Part shown: positions 24,839 through 36,426 of the stretch, piece by piece
How positions within the stretch are numbered: the first letter of the stretch is position 1
Layout of the letters: each line of letters begins with the position of its first letter
Assembly (NCBI GenBank): GCA_945910005.1
Contig: OX246739.1
Coordinates: forward strand, 2,944,001-3,008,000
Origin: Isoperla grammatica
Taxonomy: Eukaryota > Arthropoda > Insecta > Plecoptera > Perlodidae
DNA length: 64,000 nt
Direction of reading: 5' to 3'
Notes under the pieces: model-generated
Told to the model about the DNA's origin: nothing
Seen by the model: the letters and a program-made list of their open reading frames with translations, nothing else
The model's database searches: none
Translations under genes and position numbers: made by a program

Positions 24839-25352
24839 AGAAAACAAACTGCGATTAATTGATGAAAGTTGCGTTCATTCATATTCGTCTATAACAATAA
24901 TCAGCAGCCTTAATCAATAACATGATAAGATTGTGTTAACAAGAGAGAGGTCCTAAATAATTTCACAAAGCGTTTTTTTTTAATAAACAGCGATTAAAGT
25001 TTTCAAATTATTTAATTGTTTTTAAGTAAAGCAAATGAACGTCCCACATACAAACATCGTGACATAGTTACCAATATTAGCATCTCCTTTATTACAAGGT
25101 TCACTTGATATCCGACTAGCGGAGGCTGAGTTCCCGCTAGACGGAGATCAAGTTGACCTTGCTTTATAAAACGTGACTAGTTTATCTCTGACGCCCGTAC
25201 ATTTTAAGCTCTTTGGAAGTTGCAACTGCATTAGCAGTAAATGGTCGACATTCCCCTGGCATTACCGTAAGAAAGGAAATAGTTCCCGACCTCATTTGCT
25301 CTGCAGAGTTTAAAACACATTGTTTTCGTTTTCTACAAGTCTGTCTTGCCTC

Positions 25353-25353
25353 G

Positions 25354-25441
<88 letters not shown>

Positions 25442-25442
25442 G

Positions 25443-25486
<44 letters not shown>

Positions 25487-25600
25487 GTCTGTCTGTCTTG
25501 CCTCATGTCTGTCTGGCGCTTAGCCCAGTTGCCCGTGTGTGCTTCCTTGTTAGCCTGTCCGTCTGTCTCATTGTCTATCTGTCTGTCTGTCTGTCTGTCC
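25353..25600. repeat. (TGTC)n tetranucleotide microsatellite
   Basis: About 36 near-perfect TGTC/CTGT units to about 25497, then an interrupted second tract (about 25555-25600). A 4-nt unit leaves all plus frames open as Leu-Ser-Val-Cys repeats; these are not genes. Confidence 0.97.
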
Positions 25601-26573
25601 GTCCGTCCGAGCGCTCAGCTGTCGACCTGTCTGTACAGCCATCAAGTGGTCGACTTCTTAATGGATTGGAAGAAATAAAGATTAATAGTGTTTCGTTGGT
25701 TCGTTCGTTTACACGTTAACACGCACAAGTACACGCATGCTCGAACACACCCTCAAACAAACATAGACACAGGCTTATGTGATGAGACGTAGAGCCCGAG
25801 TCAACTGTAACAGTTTGTAAAACAGATACGTGTATATTTAATACCCATACAGATGAAAGACAATAATTTAATGTTACAATGCTCTAATCAACTTCAAAAA
25901 TCACTGTACAGTTAAATATGAACAATATTAAGTATTTTAATGAATTTCACTACAGACAAACCATATTGTAATAAAACGGATAGTTATTACAAATAATTAT
26001 CCATAGTATTTTGTGTCATTTATTTTAATTTATTAATGATTGATAAATCATAATCCTTTAATTGTATAATTTAAATCATGTAAACTGTATATAATTATAC
26101 AATATTGCACGATGATTTGCAGGGTTCAGTTTCTCCCTGCCCCGGAGTTCCCTATACCTCTCTAACGTTGACATTATCTGTACTTCTCAGACTCTCAAGC
26201 GTAGTTGGCTCTCGAGCTAAGACTAACGTGATTCTCAGTTACCTCTTGAAGGCAGAGAGTAAACTTGAACTATGTCTAGTCTTGACCCTTGTTTGCTGTT
26301 TTGACGCCGTGTCTAGACGTGTTTAAGTCAGGCGACGTCAACAAAGCGTCTACATTACTGTCAGTGACGTCACAGCTATGTAGAAACTGTCGTGTGGACG
26401 CTGAGATCTACAACATACTAAAGTGTTGTGAGAAAAATACATAAATCTTCCCTTTTTGATTAAATTTCAAGTTTCTCCCAAGTTGTGTAATCAATTTTGA
26501 AATTGGTACATTTACATTAGACAAACGTACTGTACCAACAAATGTTCAAACAGGTTCCAAGTAAAAGTCGTTC
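25601..26573. other. No gene seen
   Basis: AT-rich in its middle part. Two CRE-like TGACGTCA-type sites lie near 26340-26370 in a GC-richer patch. No exons. Confidence 0.45.
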
Positions 26574-26708
26574 CACAGAAACCTTGTGGATGCTGACGAC
26601 ATAGATGAGTGGCGCATTGACCAACCAAATGTCAGTATTTGAAGAAGCCACCCGCTGATTGGCTCCGACTCACTCATCTATGACGTCAGCACCAACAAGG
26701 TTTCCGTG
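26574..26708. mobile_element. Small palindromic MITE (135 nt)
   Basis: Inverted ends of about 38 nt: CACAGAAACCTTGTGGATGC at the left and, read in reverse, CACGGAAACCTTGTTGGTGC at the right, both continuing into TGACG.CATAGATGAGTG. The central part is about 60 nt. Non-coding; target duplication not evident. Confidence 0.8.
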
Positions 26709-28837
26709 CTTAGTCTGCCTCTATCACTTCCCCTTCTACTTTCACTTACACTTCAGTTACGCTCTTTAGAATTCCTCCTTCATGCCTCAAAATATGTCCA
26801 GCTAAAAAACTCTTCGTTTCGTTAAACTTCTCCCTCCATAAACTTCTTTCTACTCTGTTTTAAACTTTGTTTTATCCTAAAAAATCACATCAATGCCCTC
26901 TTCCTCCTGAGTAAAATCAGTGCATTTTCTTGATAGCGCTACCGTAAATCACGCATGGGATCTACGCAGAAAGAAGACAATGCGGCCCACGTAGGGTGCT
27001 GCACGCGAGTGTTGCAAAGACCATGAATCAGCACTACTATACGGGCTATTCAAGCGGGCACGTAACACTCCTTTCACCAGGGCGTACGTATTCTTCTTTA
27101 ATGACTTCACGCCTTATAATAATGTCACCCTCCCGCGCTCAACAACTAAACCATCCCCCTCCTCGACGCTCCAATCTCAACCCTCTCTCACACACACTCT
27201 AGACCCTAATAGGAGCGTTCTTGTGACAAAATACCCTAGGTCAATAGCACATAAAATCTAGCAGAAAATGTTACAAAACGGTAAAATTTTACATTTATAA
27301 AAACGCGATCATTACAATAATGTTATCTGTAATACTCCCGGTATTATGAGCGGCCAATAAGGCAGTGAATAGGAGATAATAAACTATCAAGTGGATTTTA
27401 AGGCTTCTAATTGCATGGTTGTTACGATGAAAAAAAGTTATTAGCTGCTCGTAATAACGGACTCTATAATATAATGAGTACGACAAAAGTTCGTGGTTAA
27501 TTTGAGTTTCAAAGGCATATATATATTTAGGCTTACATTAATGACAAACTAGATTTAAGTTTAATTTGTTTTTGAAATGTGAGTTGATAAGTATAATCAA
27601 ATTTTAATTTAAAAGCTTCCCGTGTAGTAGATAGTTTATATTAAAATACTGCTCATTCTGCTGGCGAATTCAGACTCTGAATAATCTTAATGAATAATTT
27701 TGATGTAGATTTTACGCCTAATAAACGACTAAACAGGAATCTTCGTATTACAAATTTAGTAAACCAATTTGCGTCTCTAGTCTTTTAAATTATTACCATA
27801 ACGAGTCAGATGTAGAATATTTTATCCACGAAAACATATTGCGAGGATTCGTGAAAATAACTCAATAGTTCTCTTTGTATGCAATTTTATTTTCCGCTTC
27901 CTCTTTTCCTTTTCCTTTGTCTGCAAAAACTTTCCTGCGCTTTGGTGTTTGGATCCCAATACTCACACAATTACCGCCTCCTCCCGTTCTCACAGGAGCG
28001 CCGTGCGGTCTCCCGCCACCCTTGTTAGATAGATAAGATAGATTAGGGGTTCCTTCTGGAAGTGACAAGGACTATTGTTGGGGAAGGCCTGTAGATCGGC
28101 TATCGCAGGGTTGACCAGATTAAGGTTGAGCGAACAACATCGGTCAGAAAGCCGCTTGAAAACAATTACCTCGGAACTAAATCCACTCTCTATTAAACGT
28201 AATGCGATACGGACGGAAGGGATGGGACACAACCGCAACAGATTGTGTTTGATGCCTTCGCTGTTTACTTTCAATACACTTACAGGTGATGCGACTAAGT
28301 ATTTCCTGCTGAGATTAAGATGTAACAATCAAGAAAATTAATATTTAGTTTTTAAATTACATTTTTTTGCCATATCGTATAATATTTCACAATATAAAAC
28401 GTTCAATATCCTTCTACTTAATCTGAAAAGGTGAAACCTTTGTATGCGGTTTCCTATTTTCGTATAAAAGAATAATTTTAGTAGGACTACACTACATAAT
28501 TTTGTTGTTATTAATAATGGCATCCATGGTTTGGTCCAAACTCGCAAAGGCTCCTTGATTATATTCTTATTTTTGTGTTAGTATCATAGCTGGTAATGAG
28601 TAGTTGTAACTTTAATTATTTTAAATTATTACTGCGGTTATTGGCATTGTTATTTCAGTACGATGAAGTTAGTGTACCAAGTCACTATGCACTTATAGGG
28701 TGTAACAAGTCGACAGCGGGGAAACAGTTTCATGCACGGCCTGTGGACGCTTCTATGTAAGTCAGATGGTACTGATTTTCAAACACGCATAATATCTTTC
28801 TATACGTAGAATTACTTAACACATATTATGACGGGCT
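26709..28837. other. No gene recognised; unassigned open frames near 27862-28341
   Basis: The minus frame 28068-27862 (68 codons, Gly-rich then Lys/Glu-rich) and overlapping frames up to 28341 stand out by composition but match no family I know. A retrotransposon ORF1 scrap is possible. The rest is AT-rich and featureless. Confidence 0.35.
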
Positions 28838-29970
28838 GGTCACCCCTGGCATATTGGCGGAACACACTTCATGTTGCGTCGTACGGTACTATGGCCACCC
28901 CTGGTGTATCGACGAATCACGCCTCATGTTGCGTCGTACGATGCTATGGTCACCCCTGGTGTATCGACGAATCACGCCTCATGTTGCGTCGTACGATACT
29001 ATGGTCACCCCTGGTGTATCGCCGAATCACGCCTCATGTTGCGTCGTACGATACTATGGTCACCCCTGGTGTATCGACGAATCACGCCTCATGTTGCGTC
29101 GTACGGTACTATGGTCACCCCTGGTGTATCGACGAATCACGCCTCATGTTGCGTCGTACGATACTATGGTCACCCCTGGTGTATCGACGAATCACGCCTC
29201 ATGTTGCGTCGTACGATACTATGGTCACCCCTGGTGTATCGACGAATCACGCCTCATGTTGCGTCGTACGGTACTATGGTCACCCCTGGTGTATCGACGA
29301 ATCACGCCTCATGTTGCGTCGTACGATACTATGGTCACCCCTGGTGTATCGACGAATCACGCCTCATGTTGCGTCGTACGATACTATGGTCACCCCTGGT
29401 GTATCGACGAATCACGCCTCATGTTGCGTCGTACGGTACTATGGTCACCCCTGGTGTATCGACGAATCACGCCTCATGTTGCGTCGTACGATACTATGGT
29501 CACCCCTGGTGTATCGACGAATCACGCCTCATGTTGCGTCGTACGATACTATGGTCACCCCTGGTGTATCGACGAATCACGCCTCATGTTGCGTCGTACG
29601 GTACTATGGTCACCCCTGGTGTATCGACGAATCACGCCTCATGTTGCGTCGTACGATACTATGGTCACCCCTGGTGTATCGACGAATCACGCCTCATGTT
29701 GCGTCGTACGATACTATGGTCACCCCTGGTGTATCGACGAATCACGCCTCATGTTGCGTCGTACGATACTTTGGTCACCCCTGGTGTATCGACGAATCAC
29801 GCCTCATGTTGCGTCGTACGGTACTATGGTCACCCCTGGTGTATCGACGAATCACGCCTCATGTTGCGTCGTACGGTACTATGGTCACCCCTGGTGTATC
29901 GACGAATCACGCCTCATGTTGCGTCGTACGATACTATGGTCACCCCTGGTGTATCGACGAATCACGCCTC
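28838..29970. repeat. 55-bp minisatellite, 20 units plus a diverged leading half unit
   Basis: Units start at 28871 and every 55 nt to 29916; a diverged part-unit precedes (from about 28838). Identity between units is very high. All three plus frames stay open (414, 398 and 397 codons) because 55 is one more than a multiple of three and the unit has no stop in any plus frame. At one site units carry G or A (TCGTACGG versus TCGTACGA): G occurs in units 1, 5, 8, 11, 14, 18 and 19, so between 29091 and about 29750 the order is G-A-A, a 165-nt higher-order repeat. There is no evidence that it encodes protein. Confidence 0.97.
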
Positions 29971-30551
29971 ATTGCAGCGACAAAGGACAATCGCGTCCGA
30001 CACAAAAACCACAGCAGATTCATCATCCGGACGAGACGCAAGACCGATAAGAAACCCCCAGTGAGGTGCTAAAGATGACGTCCGAATTACAAGATAGAGT
30101 TTACGAGAACACAATCGACTGGAGACAAATGTGATGTGGTTGACTCCTGCGAAACAAAAGAAAAACGCTCCGCGAAGGAGGAATAATACGTTGAAACTCC
30201 CGCAAGGATTACTTGACAAACGCAACACAAACAATAGCGGTGTCCCGAAGCGCCTGGAAAAAGTCTATAGAGAAAGCTTTTCCATTTTGTCAGTGTTTAA
30301 CGGTATTGTATTTTCACTTAATTGAGATTTATGTACTCTAATAAAAGTCTGTTATGCAGTTTTTGACATCTTATCGGCTCACGCACTGATAAACCGTGTC
30401 TTGTTAAAGAAGCATATTTTAGTATCAGTTACTTTGTTAAGTAAAAAGTTGGGAGTGTTTATGTAACTAAATAATAGGTAATTCATGTCGTCATTGATTC
30501 TTGTCTGGCTGGGCCCAATCGCTGGAAGCTCCTGTCGCTAACTGCGCTAAG
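29971..30551. other. Unrecognised sequence after the minisatellite
   Basis: The first 300 nt are GC-richer than the surroundings, with basic open frames (for example 30131-30325 plus, 64 codons, Lys/Arg/Asn-rich) but no known motif. It may be the unique remainder of the unit that gave rise to the minisatellite. Confidence 0.35.
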
Positions 30552-30695
30552 GGCCGGTATTTCAATGTCCAGTTAAAGTGCCAAGTAAATTTAACTGTCA
30601 GGTAGGCCCAGTTTGGTGTGTTTCTACTGGCTGTTGTCATGGTGAAAACAATTTAACTGAAAAGTAGATTTTAACTGGGCATTGAAATTCCTGAC
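30552..30695. mobile_element. Small MITE, copy B
   Basis: Ends are inverted: GGTATTTCAATGTCCAGTTA at the left and, in reverse, GGAATTTCAATGCCCAGTTA at the right. It is the same family as 12713-12853, inserted in the opposite orientation. About 144 nt, non-coding. Confidence 0.8.
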
Positions 30696-33600
30696 ATAAG
30701 CACAGTACAGCACAGCTAAGTGCATTATACAGTGGATGCGAATCAAACCATACATCTAAAATGACGTAAACTGTTTCAAAACTCAGTTCTAGAAATCGGT
30801 TCTCTAAATTACAAATTATAGTCCTAAAAAGTACAAAAAATAATTGCACACGATTATTATTGTATTGACAAACTATTATCATGTCTTTTAGTTTCTGGGG
30901 TTGGGCAGAATGTTGAACATATTCTATCTGTTTTGTTTTTTTTCCTTAAGTTTTGTTTTGTGGTGTGTTCTTTTTTTTTTTAGATACTTTCGTTCACTTT
31001 GTTACATTATTTATACACATTACTACATTGTCCAACGCTTTTACCGAACACATAACACGCAAAGTACGGAACGAGTTGACAGGACACAGTACAGTATTAT
31101 AGACACTCATCAAAGCGACTGTGACAGTTAGAGTCCCTTCTATGCAATGCCGCATCTTATCTCCTATCTTTATCGATTGGGGGATTCAATCATAATATCC
31201 AACAACTATCGATGATTATCTTAGAGCTATAACTGTTTATGATCGTGCACAGATGATAGTATACCGGAAACCAGAGTCGACAATCGCAAACGCAAGATGG
31301 GAAAATGATACAATGACAAACTTCCAAAATATTCTACCCAAAGTGATGGATTGCTAAACTTGTCTGTGAATGTATATCTGTATTACTCATTAGTCAAGCT
31401 AATTTGACGTTTATGAAAAAAGATAAATTTTGTAATGCCGACCGTACTGAAATGTTTTCAAAGCGAAACGAATAAATATGTTTTTACTACAGTGGACGCA
31501 ACTATTTTTGTTTATACTTCATAAATCATTCCTTAATTACCTTTTCATGCCATGGAAAACTGTAGAAGTCGCATCTAGTTTTCAGTACAGCGAATGTAGA
31601 GCGTAAAAAATGCAACGTATAAACGAAATATACCGCGTACTACACGCTTTACCACCGAAACTATAATATACGATTCGGCGTAACGTTTTCTCTAACATAC
31701 TATCTGCTCTACAATTATGACTAATTTTATGTTTTACCCCTTACGCCTTATTATATTTTTCTGCTCATAAATGATATCCTTGAATTTTTAATAAACACAT
31801 ATTTGATTTTATTAATTTTAGTTGGTGACAAGTTTAAATTATTTGCGATCCTCACGGTTTATGTGAGAAATTGAATCATTCGTTTACTTTTATTTTTATT
31901 CAAACGCAAATATACATTTATTTTTTAGAAATGTTTAGAAAAAGAAAAGTATTTTCTTATCCATTAATATCATTTTCGAATTTGGCGAAATGTGCTCTAA
32001 TTATAATGATTACAGTTCTATGCAACGTCATAAAGTGCGGCCCTGGGAGGATGGTTTATAACTGTGTGTGTCTATGTTTTTGTTTGTGATAAAAACATGA
32101 TTGATGGATGTCATAAATTAATCACTGTTGTGACTTTGACCCAGATCTGGTTGCAGAGTAATATTCAGCGCAACAGTGCTGGACTCTAAAGCTGCGTTAA
32201 CTGTTGAATCTGTCATCGGAATGTGAGGATAGAATATGCATTGAACTGATGCATTGTGAAAACACGGTAATGTAACATAAGTCAATCGCATCGGAATATT
32301 AGAACAGTTTTCTTAGCCGAATAAGAACGGATATGAAGACATTGAACGTCTATGACCGTACTTCAAACACAACAATTCCGTCAGAGCAAAGTCTATAGCA
32401 ATTGATGTTGTTTTAGTCGTTCCAAAAAATAAGTGTTTACATTTAGAACCGGTGACGGTGGCAAGAGGTGGGGTGGGAGCTTGACTGAGATTCAGGTATT
32501 GCAACGAATTTAAAAACAGATTTAAAATAAAGCACATATGTGGAAAAGAATTATTTGAAGATTTCCTTCTAAGTTTGTCATCTAGAAGTTTCAGGAGAAA
32601 GAGTAAAATTCCATTGGTATTAGTTGAAGTCTAAGCACTGTTGAGAAATGATTGAAAGAGAAGCTTAGAACATTTGTCCAGCGACGCAAACCTACTCGAG
32701 TCTGTCATCTGATAGGACGTTCGCTCAGCCAATCAAAAGGCTTAAGGTGCTCTTGCTTTGTCACTCGTTTCAGTCAGCCAGGCTTTACCTGACAGTTTTC
32801 AAATTGAATTCCATACACGCATATTCCTCTGTGAATACATTCGGTAATAATTACGTTTGCGTGCTGTGAAAAACATATCCCTTGCGGTCCTGTTGGGGGG
32901 GGGGGGGGGTGGGTCCCATTAGAGCATTCATCCCATGTTCAGAAATCGGAGGTGCGGAGTTTCTAACGTGAAGCGCACACATTTGCATAGCTAACAAACC
33001 TATTCAAAGGCGATGCGATGTCACTTTTCAGATGTTTTTCAATCTGTGTTTTTTTTCTCTAAAACAGTTTTAAGTGAAGAGCGTAACTAGGAAATAGCTT
33101 GTTTTGAAATTAGAATAAACTTTCATCAACTTATCTAATTAAAGAAAATAAAAAGACTCTGACTCGAATGGTGTTTTACATCAGATGAAAAGGCTAGCTT
33201 TCACTTAAATAAAATGTTACTCTGAATACAATTTTTAATTTAGCAAACATTATTTGAAATGTTATATTAAAGGCAGATTGAAGTTCTATATGAAAAAAGT
33301 ATGAAGTTAACAAAAATATAGTGTGGTCCGGTTCTAAAACGGAACAATATTCTACACTTTGCCTTTAAAAAGTTGATTTTAGCATTAGTTATATTAAGTG
33401 ATTTTTTGTTTTACCCGATGTATTCTGGGTTTATATTAGCAAATCACAAGAGTAATCTAAGAAAAAAATTAATTATTTGTGTAAAATAATAATGATGTTT
33501 ATTGTGTCCCGTTTTGGCCCCACCAATGGGGCTGGTAGACGTATACACCCTGTAAACCATGTAAACTCTTATCCCACATGTAAGTCTGATTCCAGTGCGC

Positions 33601-34768
33601 AGTTAGCCCCACACGTGACGAGTCTTATAAAGTGACACTGTTTGGGTCTAGAAGCGAACGCATGTGGCTGTGACGTCAGAAACGTAACACGTCAAACAAA
33701 CAAGCACTTAAAATAACATTTCAAAAGAGCCTCTCCCTCAATAAATCACCGTATAAATGTACATTGACGACATTCTGCAAGCTATATTTTCAATATCGAT
33801 CTGTATTGGCACAAAAAAAGAAGCAAGCAATAGAAATACGCAAGCTGAGACCCAAGTATGTCTGCGGTGTGAGAAAGAGAAGTGAATGTTCTCCACCTTC
33901 TATTCTTCACAGCCCCATTCACAGCGCTCAAGTGGAGAAATGTGATTCACTAGGGTGAGAATAAAAGACAAATTCAAATTGAAGGAACCAGTGGGTCTGA
34001 TATTGAAAGACGCCAAACCCTCCCCCCCCCGCGAAGGTTCTATTCATATTGGAAATCACTTACATACGCGTTTGTTTCTCTTGCATCGCGTACTTTTCCT
34101 GATGTGTTATATTCAATGGTGCGACTTCGCTGGTGATACCACCATTGAAAGGCAGGTGAAATGAATTGAAATGAAATGAGGTGAAAGACTTACGATAGTA
34201 TAGATAGATCCTTGTACATTAGGTGCAAGGATTCTAGCTGCTACAAGAACGGATGTCCAACTTTCAATTGAAAGTTAAATTCATCCTTTCACTATAGACT
34301 ATTCGAACACTTCTGCTAACAGTTGGTACACATTATGTATAAACATGTTTGTTGTGTACAACCTATATTTTGAAATAGAAAAGAATTAATTTTTATTAAC
34401 TCTTCTATTGGTGATAAAGATGACAGCTTATATCGAAAGGTTGACATTTGGCTTGGGTACAGTTGTTATTTAGAAGGCTATTCAATATTCATATACCTCA
34501 ATAGGTACATTACTTAGTAGCTTTCAGAAGATATGCAATATAATATATTTGAGCTAAACAAATCACCTCAACTAGCGGGCAACACAGTTTTTCTACTCTC
34601 AAAATAGTATTCACAATAACAAGAAAAGAAACGGCATATTTTATTAGTTTTTATTTAGGGGTTTCCCGTGAATGTTGCGCGAAACTATATTTAAATTATT
34701 ATAAAAAACATTTTGGCTTGAACTTATGGATTATTTTGAAATGCTTACTTAATTCCTTGAGCACTCAC
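30696..34768. other. TMTC intron, no exon recognised
   Basis: Mostly AT-rich. Contains a G run (about 32895-32909) and a C run (about 34022-34030). Several 60-80 codon open frames have no known motif. Confidence 0.55.
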
Positions 34769-34872
34769 CTCACATATCTGGATGGGTGAAAGGCGGCTGG
34801 GTTGTCTTGGTTACTGAACCTCGGCAGAGAGCCCTGAAGAAGCGCCAGGCGAAATACCAGCAACACGCTCAA
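34769..34872 (-). CDS. TMTC: TMTC exon, first part of DUF1736 with QDNPA motif (104 nt)
   Basis: A minus-strand exon between CCTTGTTTCAG (ending 34873) and GTGAGT (starting 34768). Phase 0 in. It encodes a membrane helix with an Arg (LSVLLVFRLALLQ), then GSLPRFSNQDNPAAFHPSRY, V and a split Arg codon (AG|A). The pattern P.F...DNPA is the signature of the DUF1736 region in all TMTC proteins; Q before DNPA and F after it are TMTC1-like. The next exon lies about 26.8 kb away at 7972, an exceptionally long intron filled with repeats. The Arg codon made across that intron restores the expected R(V/F)LT sequence, so the two exons belong together despite the distance. Confidence 0.93.
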
Positions 34873-34903
34873 CTGAAACAAGGGCACAAGTCCAGTTACT
34901 GAT

Positions 34904-35125
34904 GGAGGCAGCTCAGCGGTAACACGCGAGAATACTTCGGAAGGTCACCGGCTCGAATCCGGCCACCGGTAATCCTGACAATTTTTTCCGAGGGTTTCCT
35001 CAGTCATAAACGCGAATGCTGGGTTTGAGTCATACCAACAGTTATCGGGCATTGCTTGCCAGCTATTCACATACCCCAACATACCTACTTAGTCACCTGA
35101 AAAGGGACACATTGTGCACCCTACA
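34904..35125 (+). repeat. tRNA-derived SINE, copy 1
   Basis: The head has an A box (GCAGCTCAGCGGTAACACG) and B box (GGTCACCGGCTCGAATCCGG) at tRNA spacing. A body follows: TTTCCTCAGTCATAAACGCG, AATGCTGGGTTTGAGT and, further on, CACCTGAAAAGGGACACATT. The body aligns with 51190-51390. It lies 31 nt upstream, in transcript direction, of the 34769-34872 exon and is antisense to the gene. Confidence 0.8.
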
Positions 35126-35746
35126 ACGGTTTTATCAGTATATTTTGTTTGAAGCAAAGTACGTTTTAAGTAAATGTATATTAATTTTTAAACTTCCGTT
35201 AGATACTGTTTTGAAAAAATGTTTGTATTTAATATGTGTGAAGTAATTTCGTTTTTACACCCAACACAAGTGGCATTTTAATAACATGATGTGTTTTTAT
35301 TTATTAATTAATGTAAATACCATTTGATGCGGTAAAAAAAAACTTTTGAACAAGTTAGCTGTTTGCTAAGTGTGTGGGATATTAACTCCCGAAATGCAAA
35401 GCCAGTTTCACAAACCGACAAAAAGGGTTCAATTTCAATTAACTATACGTGTCCATATTGCGAGCAAGTAGTCGTTGTATTCCTGTACTTGCGATTCAAT
35501 TTCACTCAATCTCTCTATTTTCCAGTAATTAGTGTTTGCCTAGAACTACATTAAACAAATACGTAATTCACATCCGCGGGTTGGGCGGTAACAAAACCAA
35601 CCTATGTTTGATATTATTCCACTCCTACCGTAGCAGTAGCGGGTAGCAATCCCAATGTTGGTACAATCGTCCTTGGTTGTTGATATTCATTGGACCTTCA
35701 ACGATTGTGGCCAGACTGATGTACCATGATTCAATAAATTAATGTT
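35126..35746. other. No gene seen
   Basis: Intron sequence; no motif recognised. Confidence 0.45.
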
Positions 35747-36426
35747 TTGATGTTTGTCAACAATCCAACAATCCCTCACACAAAATTAACGCGCAACAGA
35801 TCAAGAAACCAGCTACTTATACCACGGGTTACAAAAGGAATTGCACAAAAACACTTTCTCTATCTAGGACCTAAAATGTTTAATCTGCTCCCCTTGACAA
35901 TTACAGAAAAAAGATCTAAGACAACTTTTACAAAAATGGTGACTCACTGGTTGACTGACAAATCAGAACAAGAAGTTGAAGACATAATTAAATTACAACC
36001 TAATAGACACAAACATACATAACGACATTTAAACAGCTTACACATACCCTACATATAAATTTCTATCATAAAAAATAGTATTGAAATGTAAAATTGAAAG
36101 CAATAAAAACTGAAAGTGCATCAATTAAAATATTAAGGAATTAATCATAGTCCTCAATATCGTCTCGTCAACCCACAAAATCTTACTAGTTATTTATAAA
36201 TTTAAATTAAATGCATAGTTATAGTCTAGTTTTTAAGTTAATACTTAGTTAAATATATTATTTTATTCAGTCCTCCACACACCTGATAGTATACCTACTG
36301 ACTCACAAGACTAACTTCTGTCAGTAGGTATTGATCAACGAAAAAACAAATGTATTGTAATTCATATTGATTTGTAATAATGTGGTAATTGAATAAAATT
36401 GAATTGAATTGAATTGAATTGAATTG
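35747..36426 (+). mobile_element. 5'-truncated LINE, C-terminal end and 3' UTR
   Basis: The frame 35747-36022 ends a LINE polyprotein: LLIPRVTKGIAQKHFLYLGP, KMFNLLPLTI, KRSKTTFTKMVTHWLTD. The (T/N)R..LL.PR....Q..F.Y..P...N.LP pattern is common at the C-terminus of CR1/Jockey-like elements. About 400 nt of AT-rich 3' UTR follow, ending in a perfect (GAATT)n tail at 36395-36426. Its sequence and tail differ from those of the 8872-9553 element, so it belongs to another family. The reverse transcriptase and endonuclease are missing. Confidence 0.75.

Noticed and set aside
25213..25719. 168-codon and overlapping Leu-Ser-Val-Cys open frames
   Set aside because: Translation of a (TGTC)n microsatellite; a 4-nt unit without a stop is open in every frame.
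28838..29970. CRISPR array
   Set aside because: Units are contiguous and identical with no unique spacers, and the sequence is eukaryotic; the same applies to 56787-57866.
28828..30072. Three overlapping open frames near 400 codons as a protein-coding gene
   Set aside because: They arise from a 55-bp unit that lacks stops in all plus frames; no flanking exon structure, motif or domain supports translation.
34904..34972. Functional tRNA gene
   Set aside because: A and B boxes are present, but a SINE body shared with 51190-51390 follows and no full cloverleaf forms.
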